Origin: Methylorubrum aminovorans | GTDB taxonomy: Bacteria; Pseudomonadota; Alphaproteobacteria; Rhizobiales; Beijerinckiaceae | Direction: 5' to 3' | Assembly (NCBI RefSeq): GCF_022179725.1 | Contig: NZ_BPRC01000008.1 | Location: forward strand, 168,670 to 232,669 | DNA: 64,000 nt | Shown here: in pieces, positions 53,473 through 61,804 of the stretch | Layout of the letters: every line of letters begins with the position of its first letter | Position numbering within the stretch: the stretch's first letter is position 1 | Made by a program: the position numbers and the translations under genes | Notes under the pieces: model-generated | Told to the model about the DNA's origin: nothing | Databases searched by the model: none | What the model saw: the letters and a program-made list of their open reading frames with translations, nothing else

Positions 53473-55398
53473 ATGTCCGTCGCCCCGCCCGTTGACGGTG
53501 CCTACGCCGCCCTTCACGCCGCCTCCCTCACGGATCGGGAAGGCTTCTGGCTGAAGGCCGCCGCGGCGATCGATTGGGACGTTGCGCCGACCCGCGCCTT
53601 TGATGCGGAGCAGGGCGTCTACGGCCGCTGGTTCCCGGATGCCCGGCTCAATGTCTGCCGCAACGCCGTCGACCGGCATGCGGAAGGCGGGCGCGCCGAC
53701 CAGGCCGCGATCATCCACGATTCGCCCGTCACCGGCACCCGGCGCACGATCACCTACGGCGCGCTGCGCGACGAGGTGGCGGTTCTCGCCGGCCTGCTGA
53801 CCAACCTCGGCGTGACCAAGGGTGACCGCGTCGTGATCTACATGCCGATGGTGCCCGAAGCCCTGTTCGGAATGCTGGCCTGCGCCCGGATCGGCGCGAT
53901 CCACTCTGTGGTGTTCGGGGGCTTCGCCGCCAACGAACTCGCCGCCCGGATCGAGGATGCCGCGCCCAAGGTGATCCTGGCCGCCTCCTGCGGCATCGAG
54001 CCGGCCCGCACCGTCGCCTACAAACCGCTGCTCGATGCGGCGATCGAGCGTTCCAGCCACAAGCCCGACGCCTGCCTGATCCTGCAGCGACCGCAGGCCG
54101 AGGCCAGCCTGATCGAGGGGCGCGACCGGGATTGGGCACAGAGCGTCGCGCGGGCCCGCGCAGCCGGACGCCGAGCCGACCCGGTGCCGGTCGCAGCGAC
54201 CGACCCGCTCTACATCCTCTACACCTCGGGCACGACCGGGCGCCCCAAGGGCGTGGTGCGCGACAGCGGCGGCTACTGCGTCGCGCTAGAGTGGTCGATG
54301 GCCAACCTCTACGGCGTCGCGCCCGGCGAGGTCTATTTCTGCGCCTCCGACATCGGCTGGGTGGTGGGCCATTCCTACATCGTCTACGCGCCGCTGCTGC
54401 ACGGCTGCACGACGGTGCTCTACGAGGGCAAGCCGGTCGGCACGCCGGATGCCGGCGCCTTCTGGCGGGTGGCGGCCGAGCACGGCGTCTGCACGCTGTT
54501 CACCGCGCCGACGGCCCTGCGCGCGATCAAGAAGGAGGATCCGCGGGCCGAGCAGATCGGCGGCTACGATCTGTCGACGTTCCGCGCGCTGTTCCTGGCC
54601 GGCGAGCGGGCCGACCCGGATTCGGTCGCCTGGGCCGAGCGGGCGCTGGAGCGGCCGGTGATCGACCATTGGTGGCAGACCGAAACCGGCTGGGCGATCG
54701 CCGGCAACCCGATCGGGATCGAGCGGCTGCCGGTGAAGTACGGCTCCACCGCCAAGCCGATGCCGGGCTACGATCTCCACGTGCTCGACGAATCCGGCCG
54801 ACCGGTTCCTCCCGGCACGATGGGCACCATCGCCCTCAAGCTCCCGCTGCCGCCGGGCTGCCTGCCGACCCTGTGGGGCTCGGACGCGCGCTTCCGCCAG
54901 AGCTATCTCTCAACCTTCCCCAGCTTCTACGACACGTCGGATGCAGGCGTGGTGGATGCCGACGGCTACGTCACGGTGCTCGGCCGGACCGACGACATCA
55001 TCAACGTGGCCGGCCATCGCCTCTCCACCGGCGGCATGGAGGCGGTCCTGGCCTCGCATCCGGATGTCGCCGAATGCGCGGTGATCGGCATCCGCGATTC
55101 CTTGAAGGGCGAGGCGCCCTGCGGCTTCGTGGTGCTCAAGGCCGGTGTCGCCAAAGACCCGGAGACGATCGAGCGCGAGCTGGTCGCCCGCATCCGTGAG
55201 GAGATCGGCCCCGTGGCCGCCTTCAAGCTGGCACTGACCGTGGGGCGCCTGCCGAAGACGCGCTCCGGAAAGATCCTGCGCGGAACGATGAAGCGCATCG
55301 CCGACGGCGAGGCGTTTTCCATGCCGCCGACCATCGAGGACCCGACCGCCCTGGAGGAAATCGGCGACAGCCTGAAGGCGCGCGGGATCGGTGGGTAG
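53473..55398 (+). CDS. prpE: propionyl-CoA synthetase (acyl-CoA synthetase)
   Basis: 641 aa. Adenylate-forming enzyme: carboxylate + ATP + CoA to acyl-CoA. ACAS_N domain at the start, then YILYTSGTTGRPKGVVRDSG (AMP-loop, ~242), DIGWVVGHSYIVYAPLLHGC, DHWWQTETGWAIAG, GRTDDIINVAGHRLSTGGME (~500) and LPKTRSGKILRG with the acetylation-prone Lys. The RDSGG after the P-loop and 'HSYIVYAPLLHG' are features of PrpE rather than Acs. Ribosome site GAGGAAACGCCG. Relevant to propionate assimilation, which in methylobacteria feeds the ethylmalonyl-CoA/methylmalonyl-CoA route. Confidence 0.92.
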   Translation: MSVAPPVDGAYAALHAASLTDREGFWLKAAAAIDWDVAPTRAFDAEQGVYGRWFPDARLNVCRNAVDRHAEGGRADQAAIIHDSPVTGTRRTITYGALRDEVAVLAGLLTNLGVTKGDRVVIYMPMVPEALFGMLACARIGAIHSVVFGGFAANELAARIEDAAPKVILAASCGIEPARTVAYKPLLDAAIERSSHKPDACLILQRPQAEASLIEGRDRDWAQSVARARAAGRRADPVPVAATDPLYILYTSGTTGRPKGVVRDSGGYCVALEWSMANLYGVAPGEVYFCASDIGWVVGHSYIVYAPLLHGCTTVLYEGKPVGTPDAGAFWRVAAEHGVCTLFTAPTALRAIKKEDPRAEQIGGYDLSTFRALFLAGERADPDSVAWAERALERPVIDHWWQTETGWAIAGNPIGIERLPVKYGSTAKPMPGYDLHVLDESGRPVPPGTMGTIALKLPLPPGCLPTLWGSDARFRQSYLSTFPSFYDTSDAGVVDADGYVTVLGRTDDIINVAGHRLSTGGMEAVLASHPDVAECAVIGIRDSLKGEAPCGFVVLKAGVAKDPETIERELVARIREEIGPVAAFKLALTVGRLPKTRSGKILRGTMKRIADGEAFSMPPTIEDPTALEEIGDSLKARGIGG

Positions 55399-55433
55399 AG
55401 CCGCGCTCCGTCCTGCGGACTGGACGTCCTGGT

Positions 55434-56120
55434 TCAGTTCCGCACGGACAGGTTCAGGGACAGAATGTGATCCACCTCGGTGCCGCCCGGCGACGCCCGC
55501 GCGGTCTGGTTCATGTAGCCGATCTCGACCGTCGATTCCCCGCCGATCGGCACTTCGAGCCCGACGAAGGTGCGAACGCGATCGAAGCCGGCGCGGGTCC
55601 CCCAGTCGGTGTCGTTCAGTGCCACGAACGCCTCCACCCAGCCGACCGCCGAAACGCTGTCCTTCTCCTGTGTCAGCGGTTTGGTGAACCGCAGGTTCTC
55701 GCGCAGGCGGAAGCCCACGTCCCGCCCGGCGGATTGCCAGCGCTGCTCGAAGCGGGTGCGGGAGGAGACCTTCACGCCGGAGATCTCGCCGATCTTCCAG
55801 TTGATCTCCTGGAAGCTGCGATCCTCGAACCGCACGGGCCCCGTCCCGTCGCGGTTCTCGATATAGGCGTAGCCCTGGTAGAGGGTGAGCCGCTCGTTCA
55901 CCTTCCAGCCGATCGCCGGGCGCAGGATCAGCTGATCGAGCTGCGAGATGCCGTTGCCGAAGCGCGGCTGGACCTCGGCGAAGAAGGCCAGATCCCCGAC
56001 CGACCCGAACAGGGTGGTGTTGATCCAGAGCTGCCCGTCCTGAACCGTCTCGGCGGCGGCTCGCCCTCCCGACACGGCGAGGCACAGGGCAGCCAGGAGG
56101 AGACGTGCGCGTCCGATCAC
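55434..56120 (-). CDS. DUF2490 family outer-membrane-like protein
   Basis: 228 aa. Signal peptide MIGRARLLLAALCLAVSGGR..., cleavage after AAA. Mature part made of amphipathic beta strands (QLWINTTLFGSVGDLAFFAE; RLTLYQGYAYIENRD; RTRFEQRWQSAGRDVGFRLR) ending in the C-terminal aromatic-type strand HILSLNLSVRN. DUF2490 pattern; a small barrel in the outer membrane is likely. Function unknown. Confidence 0.82.
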   Translation of the reverse strand: MIGRARLLLAALCLAVSGGRAAAETVQDGQLWINTTLFGSVGDLAFFAEVQPRFGNGISQLDQLILRPAIGWKVNERLTLYQGYAYIENRDGTGPVRFEDRSFQEINWKIGEISGVKVSSRTRFEQRWQSAGRDVGFRLRENLRFTKPLTQEKDSVSAVGWVEAFVALNDTDWGTRAGFDRVRTFVGLEVPIGGESTVEIGYMNQTARASPGGTEVDHILSLNLSVRN

Positions 56121-56225
56121 GATCCATTCCCCCGCGGCACCGGCCCATCGCCGGCCGCCGATCCTGTTCGAGAGGGATTAGTTCGCGCCGGAGACGAATC
56201 GTCAAGCTTGTCACGGAGGCGCGTT

Positions 56226-56897
56226 TCAGGCCAGGCGCTCGGACCTGAACCGGGCTGCCGCGGCGAGCAGGCGGTAGAGCACGACCGCGTTGAGGCCGTG
56301 CCAGAGGAAATGCGTGCCGAGCGGCAAACGGGTGCAGACGCTCACATCGGCCGTGCGGAAGGCGAGCGAGACGAGGAAGATTCCGGCAGTGGCGAGCACG
56401 GAGCGGGCGGTGGCGGACGACCGCCTCAGGAGCGCGAGGCCGACGCAGAGCAGCGCCAGGATCGCCGGTGCGTAGTCTATCGAGCCGTTGGTGAGGTCCG
56501 AGACCGAGCGCCCGGTCATCGCATCGAGGGCCGGCGTCAGGCCGAAACTGAGGGCGGCAAACGCGAGCGTGAGGGCGGTCGCTGCCGGTGGCCGGAGGCC
56601 GAAGAAGCGAACCATGGCCAGCGCGAAGTAGCCGTAGATGAAGACGGCGATGGGGATCACGTCGGCCAGCATCGACCAGCGGTTCGCCAGGGTGTGAAAC
56701 AGGAACGAGCCGATCCCCACCACGAAGGTCACGGCAGCGAGCGCCAGGACCGGGCCGTCGCCGCGGGCGCGCCGCGCCGCGAGCCCGGCCGCGATGAGGA
56801 AGGCGGCGTTCGTCAGGGCATTGACCGGCTCGGCCCAGAAGCCGGCATCGCCGCGCTCGCAATAGGCCCGCACCGGCTCGAACCACGACGCGTCCAT
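56226..56897 (-). CDS. ceramidase-family membrane protein
   Basis: 223 aa from ATG 56897 (GGAGGAGCG upstream); the frame is open to 57758 only antisense to xthA. Seven predicted membrane helices. Alkaline-ceramidase/CREST family features: YCERGDAGFWAEPVNALTNA (N-terminal E-x5-W-x-E-P-x-N motif), GIGSFLFHTLANRWSMLADV (S-x3-H and D metal ligands) and GTHFLWHGLNAVVLYRLL (paired His). Predicted zinc-dependent intramembrane hydrolase on lipid amides; substrate unknown, as ordinary ceramides are rare in bacteria, though some alphaproteobacteria make sphingolipids or hopanoid-linked lipids. Confidence 0.88.
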   Translation of the reverse strand: MDASWFEPVRAYCERGDAGFWAEPVNALTNAAFLIAAGLAARRARGDGPVLALAAVTFVVGIGSFLFHTLANRWSMLADVIPIAVFIYGYFALAMVRFFGLRPPAATALTLAFAALSFGLTPALDAMTGRSVSDLTNGSIDYAPAILALLCVGLALLRRSSATARSVLATAGIFLVSLAFRTADVSVCTRLPLGTHFLWHGLNAVVLYRLLAAAARFRSERLA

Positions 56898-56996
56898 GAT
56901 GCGCTCCTCCGCGCCCGCTTGAGCCCAGGTGCCTTGCCAGGGCCGCGCGAAGGCCCGATGACGGGAGCCCCTCCGGCCGAGCCTCCTCCGAGCCCC

Positions 56997-57791
56997 ATGC
57001 GGATCACCACCTGGAACGTCAATTCGATCAAGCAGCGGGTCGGCCACCTGCTGGGCTTCCTCGACGAGGCCAAACCCGACGTCGTCTGCCTGCAGGAGCT
57101 GAAATGCCAGGACGCGGCCTTCCCCCGCGCCGAGATCGAGGCGGCGGGCTACGCCTGCGAGACGCTGGGGCAGAAGGCCTATAACGGCGTCGCCCTTCTG
57201 GTGCGTGCGCCGCTCCAGTACACCCAATTGCTGCGCGGCCTGCCGGGCGACGCCGAGGACGAGCAGGCGCGCTACATCGAAGCGCTGGTGCACGACGAGG
57301 GCACGGCGCCGGTGCGGATCGCCTCGATCTACCTGCCGAACGGCAACCCGGCGCCGGGGCCGAAATACGCCTACAAGCTCGCCTTCATGGCCCGCCTGCG
57401 GACGCATGCCCGCGCCCTGATGACGACCGAAGAGGCGCTGGTGCTGGCGGGCGACTTCAACGTCATCCCCGAGCCCGAGGACGCCGCCGACCCGGCCGCC
57501 TGGACGCAGGACGCGCTGTTCCTGCCCGAGACCCGCCGCGCCTTCCGCGCGCTTCTGGCGGAAGGGTTCACCGACGGCCTGCGGGCCTGCGAGCCGAGCG
57601 CCGGGCTCTACACCTTCTGGGACTATCAGGCCGGCTGCTGGCCGCGGAATCAGGGCATCCGCATCGACCACCTGCTGCTCTCGCCGCAAGCCGCCGACCG
57701 CCTCGTCTCGGCCTCGGTGCAGAAGCATCTGCGCGGGCTGGAAAAGCCGTCGGACCACGTGCCGGTGACGGTGGAGCTGACCAACGGGTGA
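56997..57791 (+). CDS. xthA: exodeoxyribonuclease III
   Basis: 264 aa from ATG 56997; in-frame ATG 56958 with AAGG upstream would add 13 residues. AP endonuclease/3'-5' exonuclease of base-excision repair. MRITTWNVNSIKQRVGHLLG at the start, QELKCQD with the metal-binding Glu, YNGVALLVR, YLPNGNP (catalytic Tyr region), AGDFNVIPEPEDAADPAAW, GLYTFWDYQAGCWPRNQGIR, IDHLLLSP and KPSDHVPVTVEL with the catalytic His. Normal length. Confidence 0.95.
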   Translation: MRITTWNVNSIKQRVGHLLGFLDEAKPDVVCLQELKCQDAAFPRAEIEAAGYACETLGQKAYNGVALLVRAPLQYTQLLRGLPGDAEDEQARYIEALVHDEGTAPVRIASIYLPNGNPAPGPKYAYKLAFMARLRTHARALMTTEEALVLAGDFNVIPEPEDAADPAAWTQDALFLPETRRAFRALLAEGFTDGLRACEPSAGLYTFWDYQAGCWPRNQGIRIDHLLLSPQAADRLVSASVQKHLRGLEKPSDHVPVTVELTNG

Positions 57792-57804
57792 TCGGCCGCT
57801 TTTT

Positions 57805-57825
57805 CCTCCCCCGCAGAGGGGGAGG
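57805..57825. terminator. C/G-arm hairpin between xthA and exoR
   Basis: CCTCCCCC (57805-57812), GCAGA loop, GGGGGAGG (57818-57825) at a convergent junction. Confidence 0.5.
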
Positions 57826-57836
57826 GTTCATGGCGG

Positions 57837-58724
57837 CTACCGCCGCCGCCGGGTCGAGCCTGTCGGCAGCGACTGCGCCTGGGCCATCGCGTCGATCCGG
57901 TCAGCCTCGCTCGCCGAGGCCCAGGCCTTGTCGTAGAGGTTGACGATCCAGGTATCCGCCGCGCCCTGCGCGCCGGTGCGAGCGATGGCGAGCCAAGTCA
58001 GGCCCTTCACGGTCTGGCGCTGCACGCCGGTGCCGTTGACGAGCATGTCGCCGAGCAGCGCCTGGGCCGGGCGATGCCCCTTCTCGGCGGCGAGGTTGAA
58101 CCAGCGCGCGGCTTTGCGCGGATCCTGCTCGACGCCGGTGCCGTCGAGGTAGAGCCGGGCGAGGTTGTACTGCGCGTTGGGGTCGCCGAAATACGACGCC
58201 GCGTAGTTGAACATGTCGTAGGCGCGCTCGGCATTCGGGCGCACGTAAGTGCCCTTGATCCCTTCCAGGAAGTAGGTGCCGAGCGCGTTGAAGGCGCTCG
58301 CGACCACGCCGGAATTCGGAGTGTCGGGTGAGTCGTCGGTGTTGTCGTCGGCGATGCGCGAGAAATACTCGAACGCCTTGAGGTCGTCGTGGGGCACGCC
58401 GTCGCCGTCCGCGTACATGCGGCCGAGCTTCCACAGCGCCAGGGTCTGGCCCTGGTCGGCGGCGTATTCGAGCGCCCGCACGGCACCCTGCTTGTCGCCC
58501 GCGTTGTAGTCGCGCACACCGGAGCGCAGGGCGTCGCGGCCCGAGCGGTACCCCTTCTCGGGGACCGGGGTGCGGACGGTCGCGTCGAGCGCCGTGCCGG
58601 GATCGACGGCGGCGACCGCCAGCGCGAACCCCAGAAATCCAGCGAGCAGACCCGCGCGGAGCCGACCTAGATCGACCCCGGCCGGCCGCGCGGGCCGGAG
58701 AGGGACGGTCCTAGATATCGGCAT
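57837..58724 (-). CDS. exoR: ExoR-like Sel1-repeat protein
   Basis: 295 aa. N-terminal signal/anchor (LRAGLLAGFLGFALAVAAVD). Four or five Sel1-like repeats follow: GVRDYNAGDKQGAVRALEYA, WKLGRMYADGDGVPHDDLKA, FEYFSRIADDN, YFGDPNAQYNLARLYLDGTG and ALLGDMLVNGTG. The whole layout, with a DN/DS-rich insert after the second repeat and ...KGLTWLAIA..., closely parallels rhizobial ExoR, the periplasmic protein that restrains the ChvG/ChvI (ExoS/ChvI) two-component system. ChvGI genes are not in the window. Its ATG lies inside the 3' end of ilvD (14-base overlap), so the two are coupled. Confidence 0.82.
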   Translation of the reverse strand: MPISRTVPLRPARPAGVDLGRLRAGLLAGFLGFALAVAAVDPGTALDATVRTPVPEKGYRSGRDALRSGVRDYNAGDKQGAVRALEYAADQGQTLALWKLGRMYADGDGVPHDDLKAFEYFSRIADDNTDDSPDTPNSGVVASAFNALGTYFLEGIKGTYVRPNAERAYDMFNYAASYFGDPNAQYNLARLYLDGTGVEQDPRKAARWFNLAAEKGHRPAQALLGDMLVNGTGVQRQTVKGLTWLAIARTGAQGAADTWIVNLYDKAWASASEADRIDAMAQAQSLPTGSTRRRR

Positions 58725-60441
58725 AGCTCTGCGTCTCCCTGGCGCCGCCCGGATGGGTCACGGCGCCGTTCACCGCAGGCCCGACGGTCTGCGCATATTT
58801 CCAGAGGTAACCGGAGGTCGCGGCATTGCCCCGCGGCGTCCACGCGGCCCGGCGCTGGGCCAGCTCCTCGTCGGAGAGCGCCACGTCCAGCGTTCCCTTG
58901 ATCGCGTCCAGCGTGATGATGTCGCCGTCGCGCAAGAGGCCGATCGGTCCGCCGATGGCGGCCTCGGGGCCGACATGGCCGACGCAGAAGCCGCGGGTCG
59001 CGCCGGAAAAGCGCCCGTCAGTGATGAGGGCCACCTTGTCGCCCATGCCCTGGCCGTAGAGGGCAGCCGTGGTCGAGAGCATCTCGCGCATGCCGGGGCC
59101 TCCCTTCGGGCCCTCGTAGCGGATGACCAGAACTTCGCCGGGCTTGTAGGTGCGGTTCTGCACCGCCTCGAAACAGGCCTCCTCACCGTCGAAGACGCGG
59201 GCCGGGCCGGTGAAGACCTGACTCGACGCGGGCATGCCGGCGACCTTCACGATCGCCCCCTCGGGGGCGAGGTTGCCCTTGAGACCGACCACGCCACCGG
59301 TGACGGTGATCGGCTGGTCGGCCGGGCGCACCACGTCCTGATCCGGATTCCAGGCCACCTTAGCGAGGTTTTCCGCAATCGTCCGGCCGGTCACGGTGAG
59401 GCAGTCGCCGTGGAGATAGCCATGGTCGAGCAACGTCTTCATCAGGAGCGGGATGCCGCCGACCTCGAACATGTCCTTGGCGACGTAGCGCCCGCCGGGC
59501 TTCAGGTCGGCGATGTACGGCGTCTTGCGGAAGATCTCGGCGACGTCGAACAGGGTGAACTCGATGCCGCACTCGTGCGCGATCGCCGGCAGGTGCAAGG
59601 CCGCGTTGGTCGAACCGCCCGAGGCCGCCACCGTGGCGGCGGCGTTCTCGAGGGCCTTACGGGTGACGATGTCGCGCGGGCGGATGTTCTTGGCGATCAG
59701 CTCCATCACCTTCTCGCCGGCCGCCGCGCAGAATTGGTCGCGGATCTCGTAGGGCGCGGGGGCGCCGGCCGAGTAGGGCAGCGCGAGGCCGATCGCTTCG
59801 GAGACGGTGGCCATGGTGTTGGCGGTGAATTGGGCACCGCAGGCACCGGCGGAGGGGCAGGCCACCCGCTCCAGCTCGTCGAGATCGTCGAGGCTCATGT
59901 CGCCGACGGCGACCTTGCCCACCGCCTCGAACAGGTCCTGCACGGTCACCGGCCGGCCGCGGAACGAGCCGGGCAGGATCGAGCCGCCGTAGATGAAGAT
60001 CGAGGGCACGTTGAGGCGCACCATGGCCATCATCATGCCGGGCAGGGACTTGTCGCAGCCGGCCAGGCCGACGAGGGCGTCGTAGGAATGGCCGCGGATC
60101 GTCAGCTCGACCGAGTCGGCGATGACCTCGCGCGAGGGCAGCGAGGCGCGCATGCCGCCGTGCCCCATGGCGATGCCGTCGGTGACGGTGATGGTGCAGA
60201 ATTCGCGCGGGGTGCCCTTGGCAGCGGCGACGCCCTTCTTCACCGCTTGCGCCTGGCGCATCAGCGAGATGTTGCAGGGTGCGGCCTCGTTCCAGCACGA
60301 GGCGACGCCGACCAGCGGCTGGTGGATCTGCTCGGTGGTCAGGCCCATGGCATAGAGGTACGAGCGGTGGGGCGCGCGCTCGGGCCCTTCCGTCACGTGC
60401 CGGCTCGGCAGCTTCGACTTGTCGGTCTGACGCGCGTCCAT
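58711..60441 (-). CDS. ilvD: dihydroxy-acid dehydratase
   Basis: 576 aa. Fe-S enzyme of valine, leucine and isoleucine synthesis. Cluster ligands: VGVASCWNEAAPCN (~44-57), LVGLAGCDKSLPGM (~122) and ACPSAGACGAQFTANT (~193). Catalytic LITDGRFSGATRGFCVGHV (~470), with the Ser general base. This is the shorter (2Fe-2S, plant-like) class by length and the GCDKSLPG pattern. Last codons overlap the exoR start by 14 bases. It belongs to the same superfamily as edd at the start of the window. Confidence 0.96.
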   Translation of the reverse strand: MDARQTDKSKLPSRHVTEGPERAPHRSYLYAMGLTTEQIHQPLVGVASCWNEAAPCNISLMRQAQAVKKGVAAAKGTPREFCTITVTDGIAMGHGGMRASLPSREVIADSVELTIRGHSYDALVGLAGCDKSLPGMMMAMVRLNVPSIFIYGGSILPGSFRGRPVTVQDLFEAVGKVAVGDMSLDDLDELERVACPSAGACGAQFTANTMATVSEAIGLALPYSAGAPAPYEIRDQFCAAAGEKVMELIAKNIRPRDIVTRKALENAAATVAASGGSTNAALHLPAIAHECGIEFTLFDVAEIFRKTPYIADLKPGGRYVAKDMFEVGGIPLLMKTLLDHGYLHGDCLTVTGRTIAENLAKVAWNPDQDVVRPADQPITVTGGVVGLKGNLAPEGAIVKVAGMPASSQVFTGPARVFDGEEACFEAVQNRTYKPGEVLVIRYEGPKGGPGMREMLSTTAALYGQGMGDKVALITDGRFSGATRGFCVGHVGPEAAIGGPIGLLRDGDIITLDAIKGTLDVALSDEELAQRRAAWTPRGNAATSGYLWKYAQTVGPAVNGAVTHPGGARETQSYADI

Positions 60442-61021
60442 CGCTGATCTCGTGCCCCGGTCCGGTTACGCCCCCGAGGCCGCGCCGCCTGCTACGGCTT
60501 CACGCGGAAAAACGTCCTTCGACGTCCTCGAAACTCTGCGGTAAGGCGTTGGAGCGACAGCGTTTACCGCGACCCCGGAAGTCGTCCCGGTTTATGGTGG
60601 GATTGCGGCGCTCAAAGGCACAGCTCAAGGCAAAGTCAGGTTGCTTTCGCGGTGTGTCGGACCCGCAACAGCCGAGCTTGCGCCGGCTCCGGGAAGACTT
60701 CGCACGGTCAACGTGCATCCATCCTCCCCGCTCCCGCGAGGAGATGGTTTTTCAGCCAGATTTCCGACTGTCTTCTCCCGTCGAAACCGAGATCTTGCGA
60801 GAGTCCGATGGTCACGATCGTCGCGGCAGATCAGTTTCTGCAGTGACGCCCGCTTCGGCTCCGAATGTTCCGGACGAGCGGAATGGCGAGAGCCGGTGCT
60901 TCCCCCACGACAATGCAGTCGAGCACCGTCGAACAGGCTTGGAATGCCTCACGAAACTCCCGAGCACCGAGCCGGACTCGCTCCGGCGCCGGCGGTGCGG
61001 CGGGAGTTTCGCGGAAGACAT
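60442..61021. other. intergenic region upstream of ilvD and downstream of eutC
   Basis: 580 bases. It carries the ilvD promoter and the 3' end of the eut operon, both minus strand. Several short open frames exist (for example 60652-60846 plus, 60500-60718 minus) but none has a ribosome site together with a sensible sequence. I see no attenuator leader peptide with branched-chain codons. Confidence 0.4.
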
Positions 61022-61804
61022 TCAGCGCGGGCCGATGACAGGATCGGGGATACTGGCCTCGACCAGTCGGTCGCTCTCATCCTTCAGGTTCACGCCCGTC
61101 AGCCCGCGAGAAAAGGCCTGGGTCAGCAGCCAGTTCAGCTTGAATGCGGCGAGTTCGAAGCTCAGGCCGGCGGGCCGGACATTGGAGATGCAGTTTCGTT
61201 CCGCATCCGAACGCCCCGGTCTCGGATCGAAGGTGACGTAGAGTCCGAGGCTATCGGGCGAGGACAGACCGGGGCGCTCGCCGATCACCACCACCACCGC
61301 GCGGGCTTTCAGCGCGGCGCCGACGGCATCCCCCAGCGCGACGCGGGCCTGCGTGGCGATCACGACCGGGGCGAGGCGCCAGCCGGCCCGCTCGGCATGG
61401 GGCTTGAACGCGGCGAGCAGGGCGGCGGCGCCCTCGTGGACCGCCCGCGCCGAGAGGCCGTCGGCGACGACGAGGGCGAGATCGACGGGCTCGCCCGCGG
61501 AGTCGGACAGGGCCTTCAGGCTCTCCGGCGAGAGGCGGCGCCCGTAATCGGGGCGGCGCAGATAGGTCGCGCGGTCCTCCGCGCCCGAGGTCACGGTCAC
61601 GGTCCGCAGGTCCAGGGCCTCGACGGCGCCCGCGACCGCGGCGGCCTCCATCGGCGTGTGCACGGCGTCGCGCGCCTGGGCGTGGGCAAGGCCGAATTTC
61701 AGCACCTCGCGGGTCGGCAGGCCGGCGCCGGCGCGGCCGAGGCCGATCCGGGCGGGGGTGAGGCGGGCGAGCCGCTGCCAGAGGGGGTCGGCCTGCGCGC
61801 TCAT
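61022..61804 (-). CDS. eutC: ethanolamine ammonia-lyase small subunit
   Basis: 260 aa from ATG 61804, which overlaps the eutB stop (ATGA). Light chain of the adenosylcobalamin enzyme. Family segments: RIGLGRAGAGLPTREVLKFG, LAHAQARDAVHTP, VVADGLSARAVHEGAAALL, VVVVIGERPGLSSPDSLGLY, GRSDAERNCISNVRPAGLSF, LAAFKLNWLLTQAF and LTGVNLKDESDRL. Full length. No microcompartment shell genes are next to it, typical of eutBC-only organisms. Confidence 0.96.
   Translation of the reverse strand: MSAQADPLWQRLARLTPARIGLGRAGAGLPTREVLKFGLAHAQARDAVHTPMEAAAVAGAVEALDLRTVTVTSGAEDRATYLRRPDYGRRLSPESLKALSDSAGEPVDLALVVADGLSARAVHEGAAALLAAFKPHAERAGWRLAPVVIATQARVALGDAVGAALKARAVVVVIGERPGLSSPDSLGLYVTFDPRPGRSDAERNCISNVRPAGLSFELAAFKLNWLLTQAFSRGLTGVNLKDESDRLVEASIPDPVIGPR

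Noticed and set aside
56226..57758. 510-aa frame ending as ceramidase
   Set aside because: Everything beyond 56897 is antisense to xthA; the ATG at 56897 has a strong ribosome site.
55467..57791. 774-aa frame ending as exonuclease III
   Set aside because: The part before 56958 is antisense to the DUF2490 and ceramidase genes and has no domain.
60442..61021. Small genes or an attenuator upstream of ilvD
   Set aside because: Short frames lack ribosome sites and sensible composition; no leader peptide rich in Leu/Ile/Val codons or hairpin with T-run.
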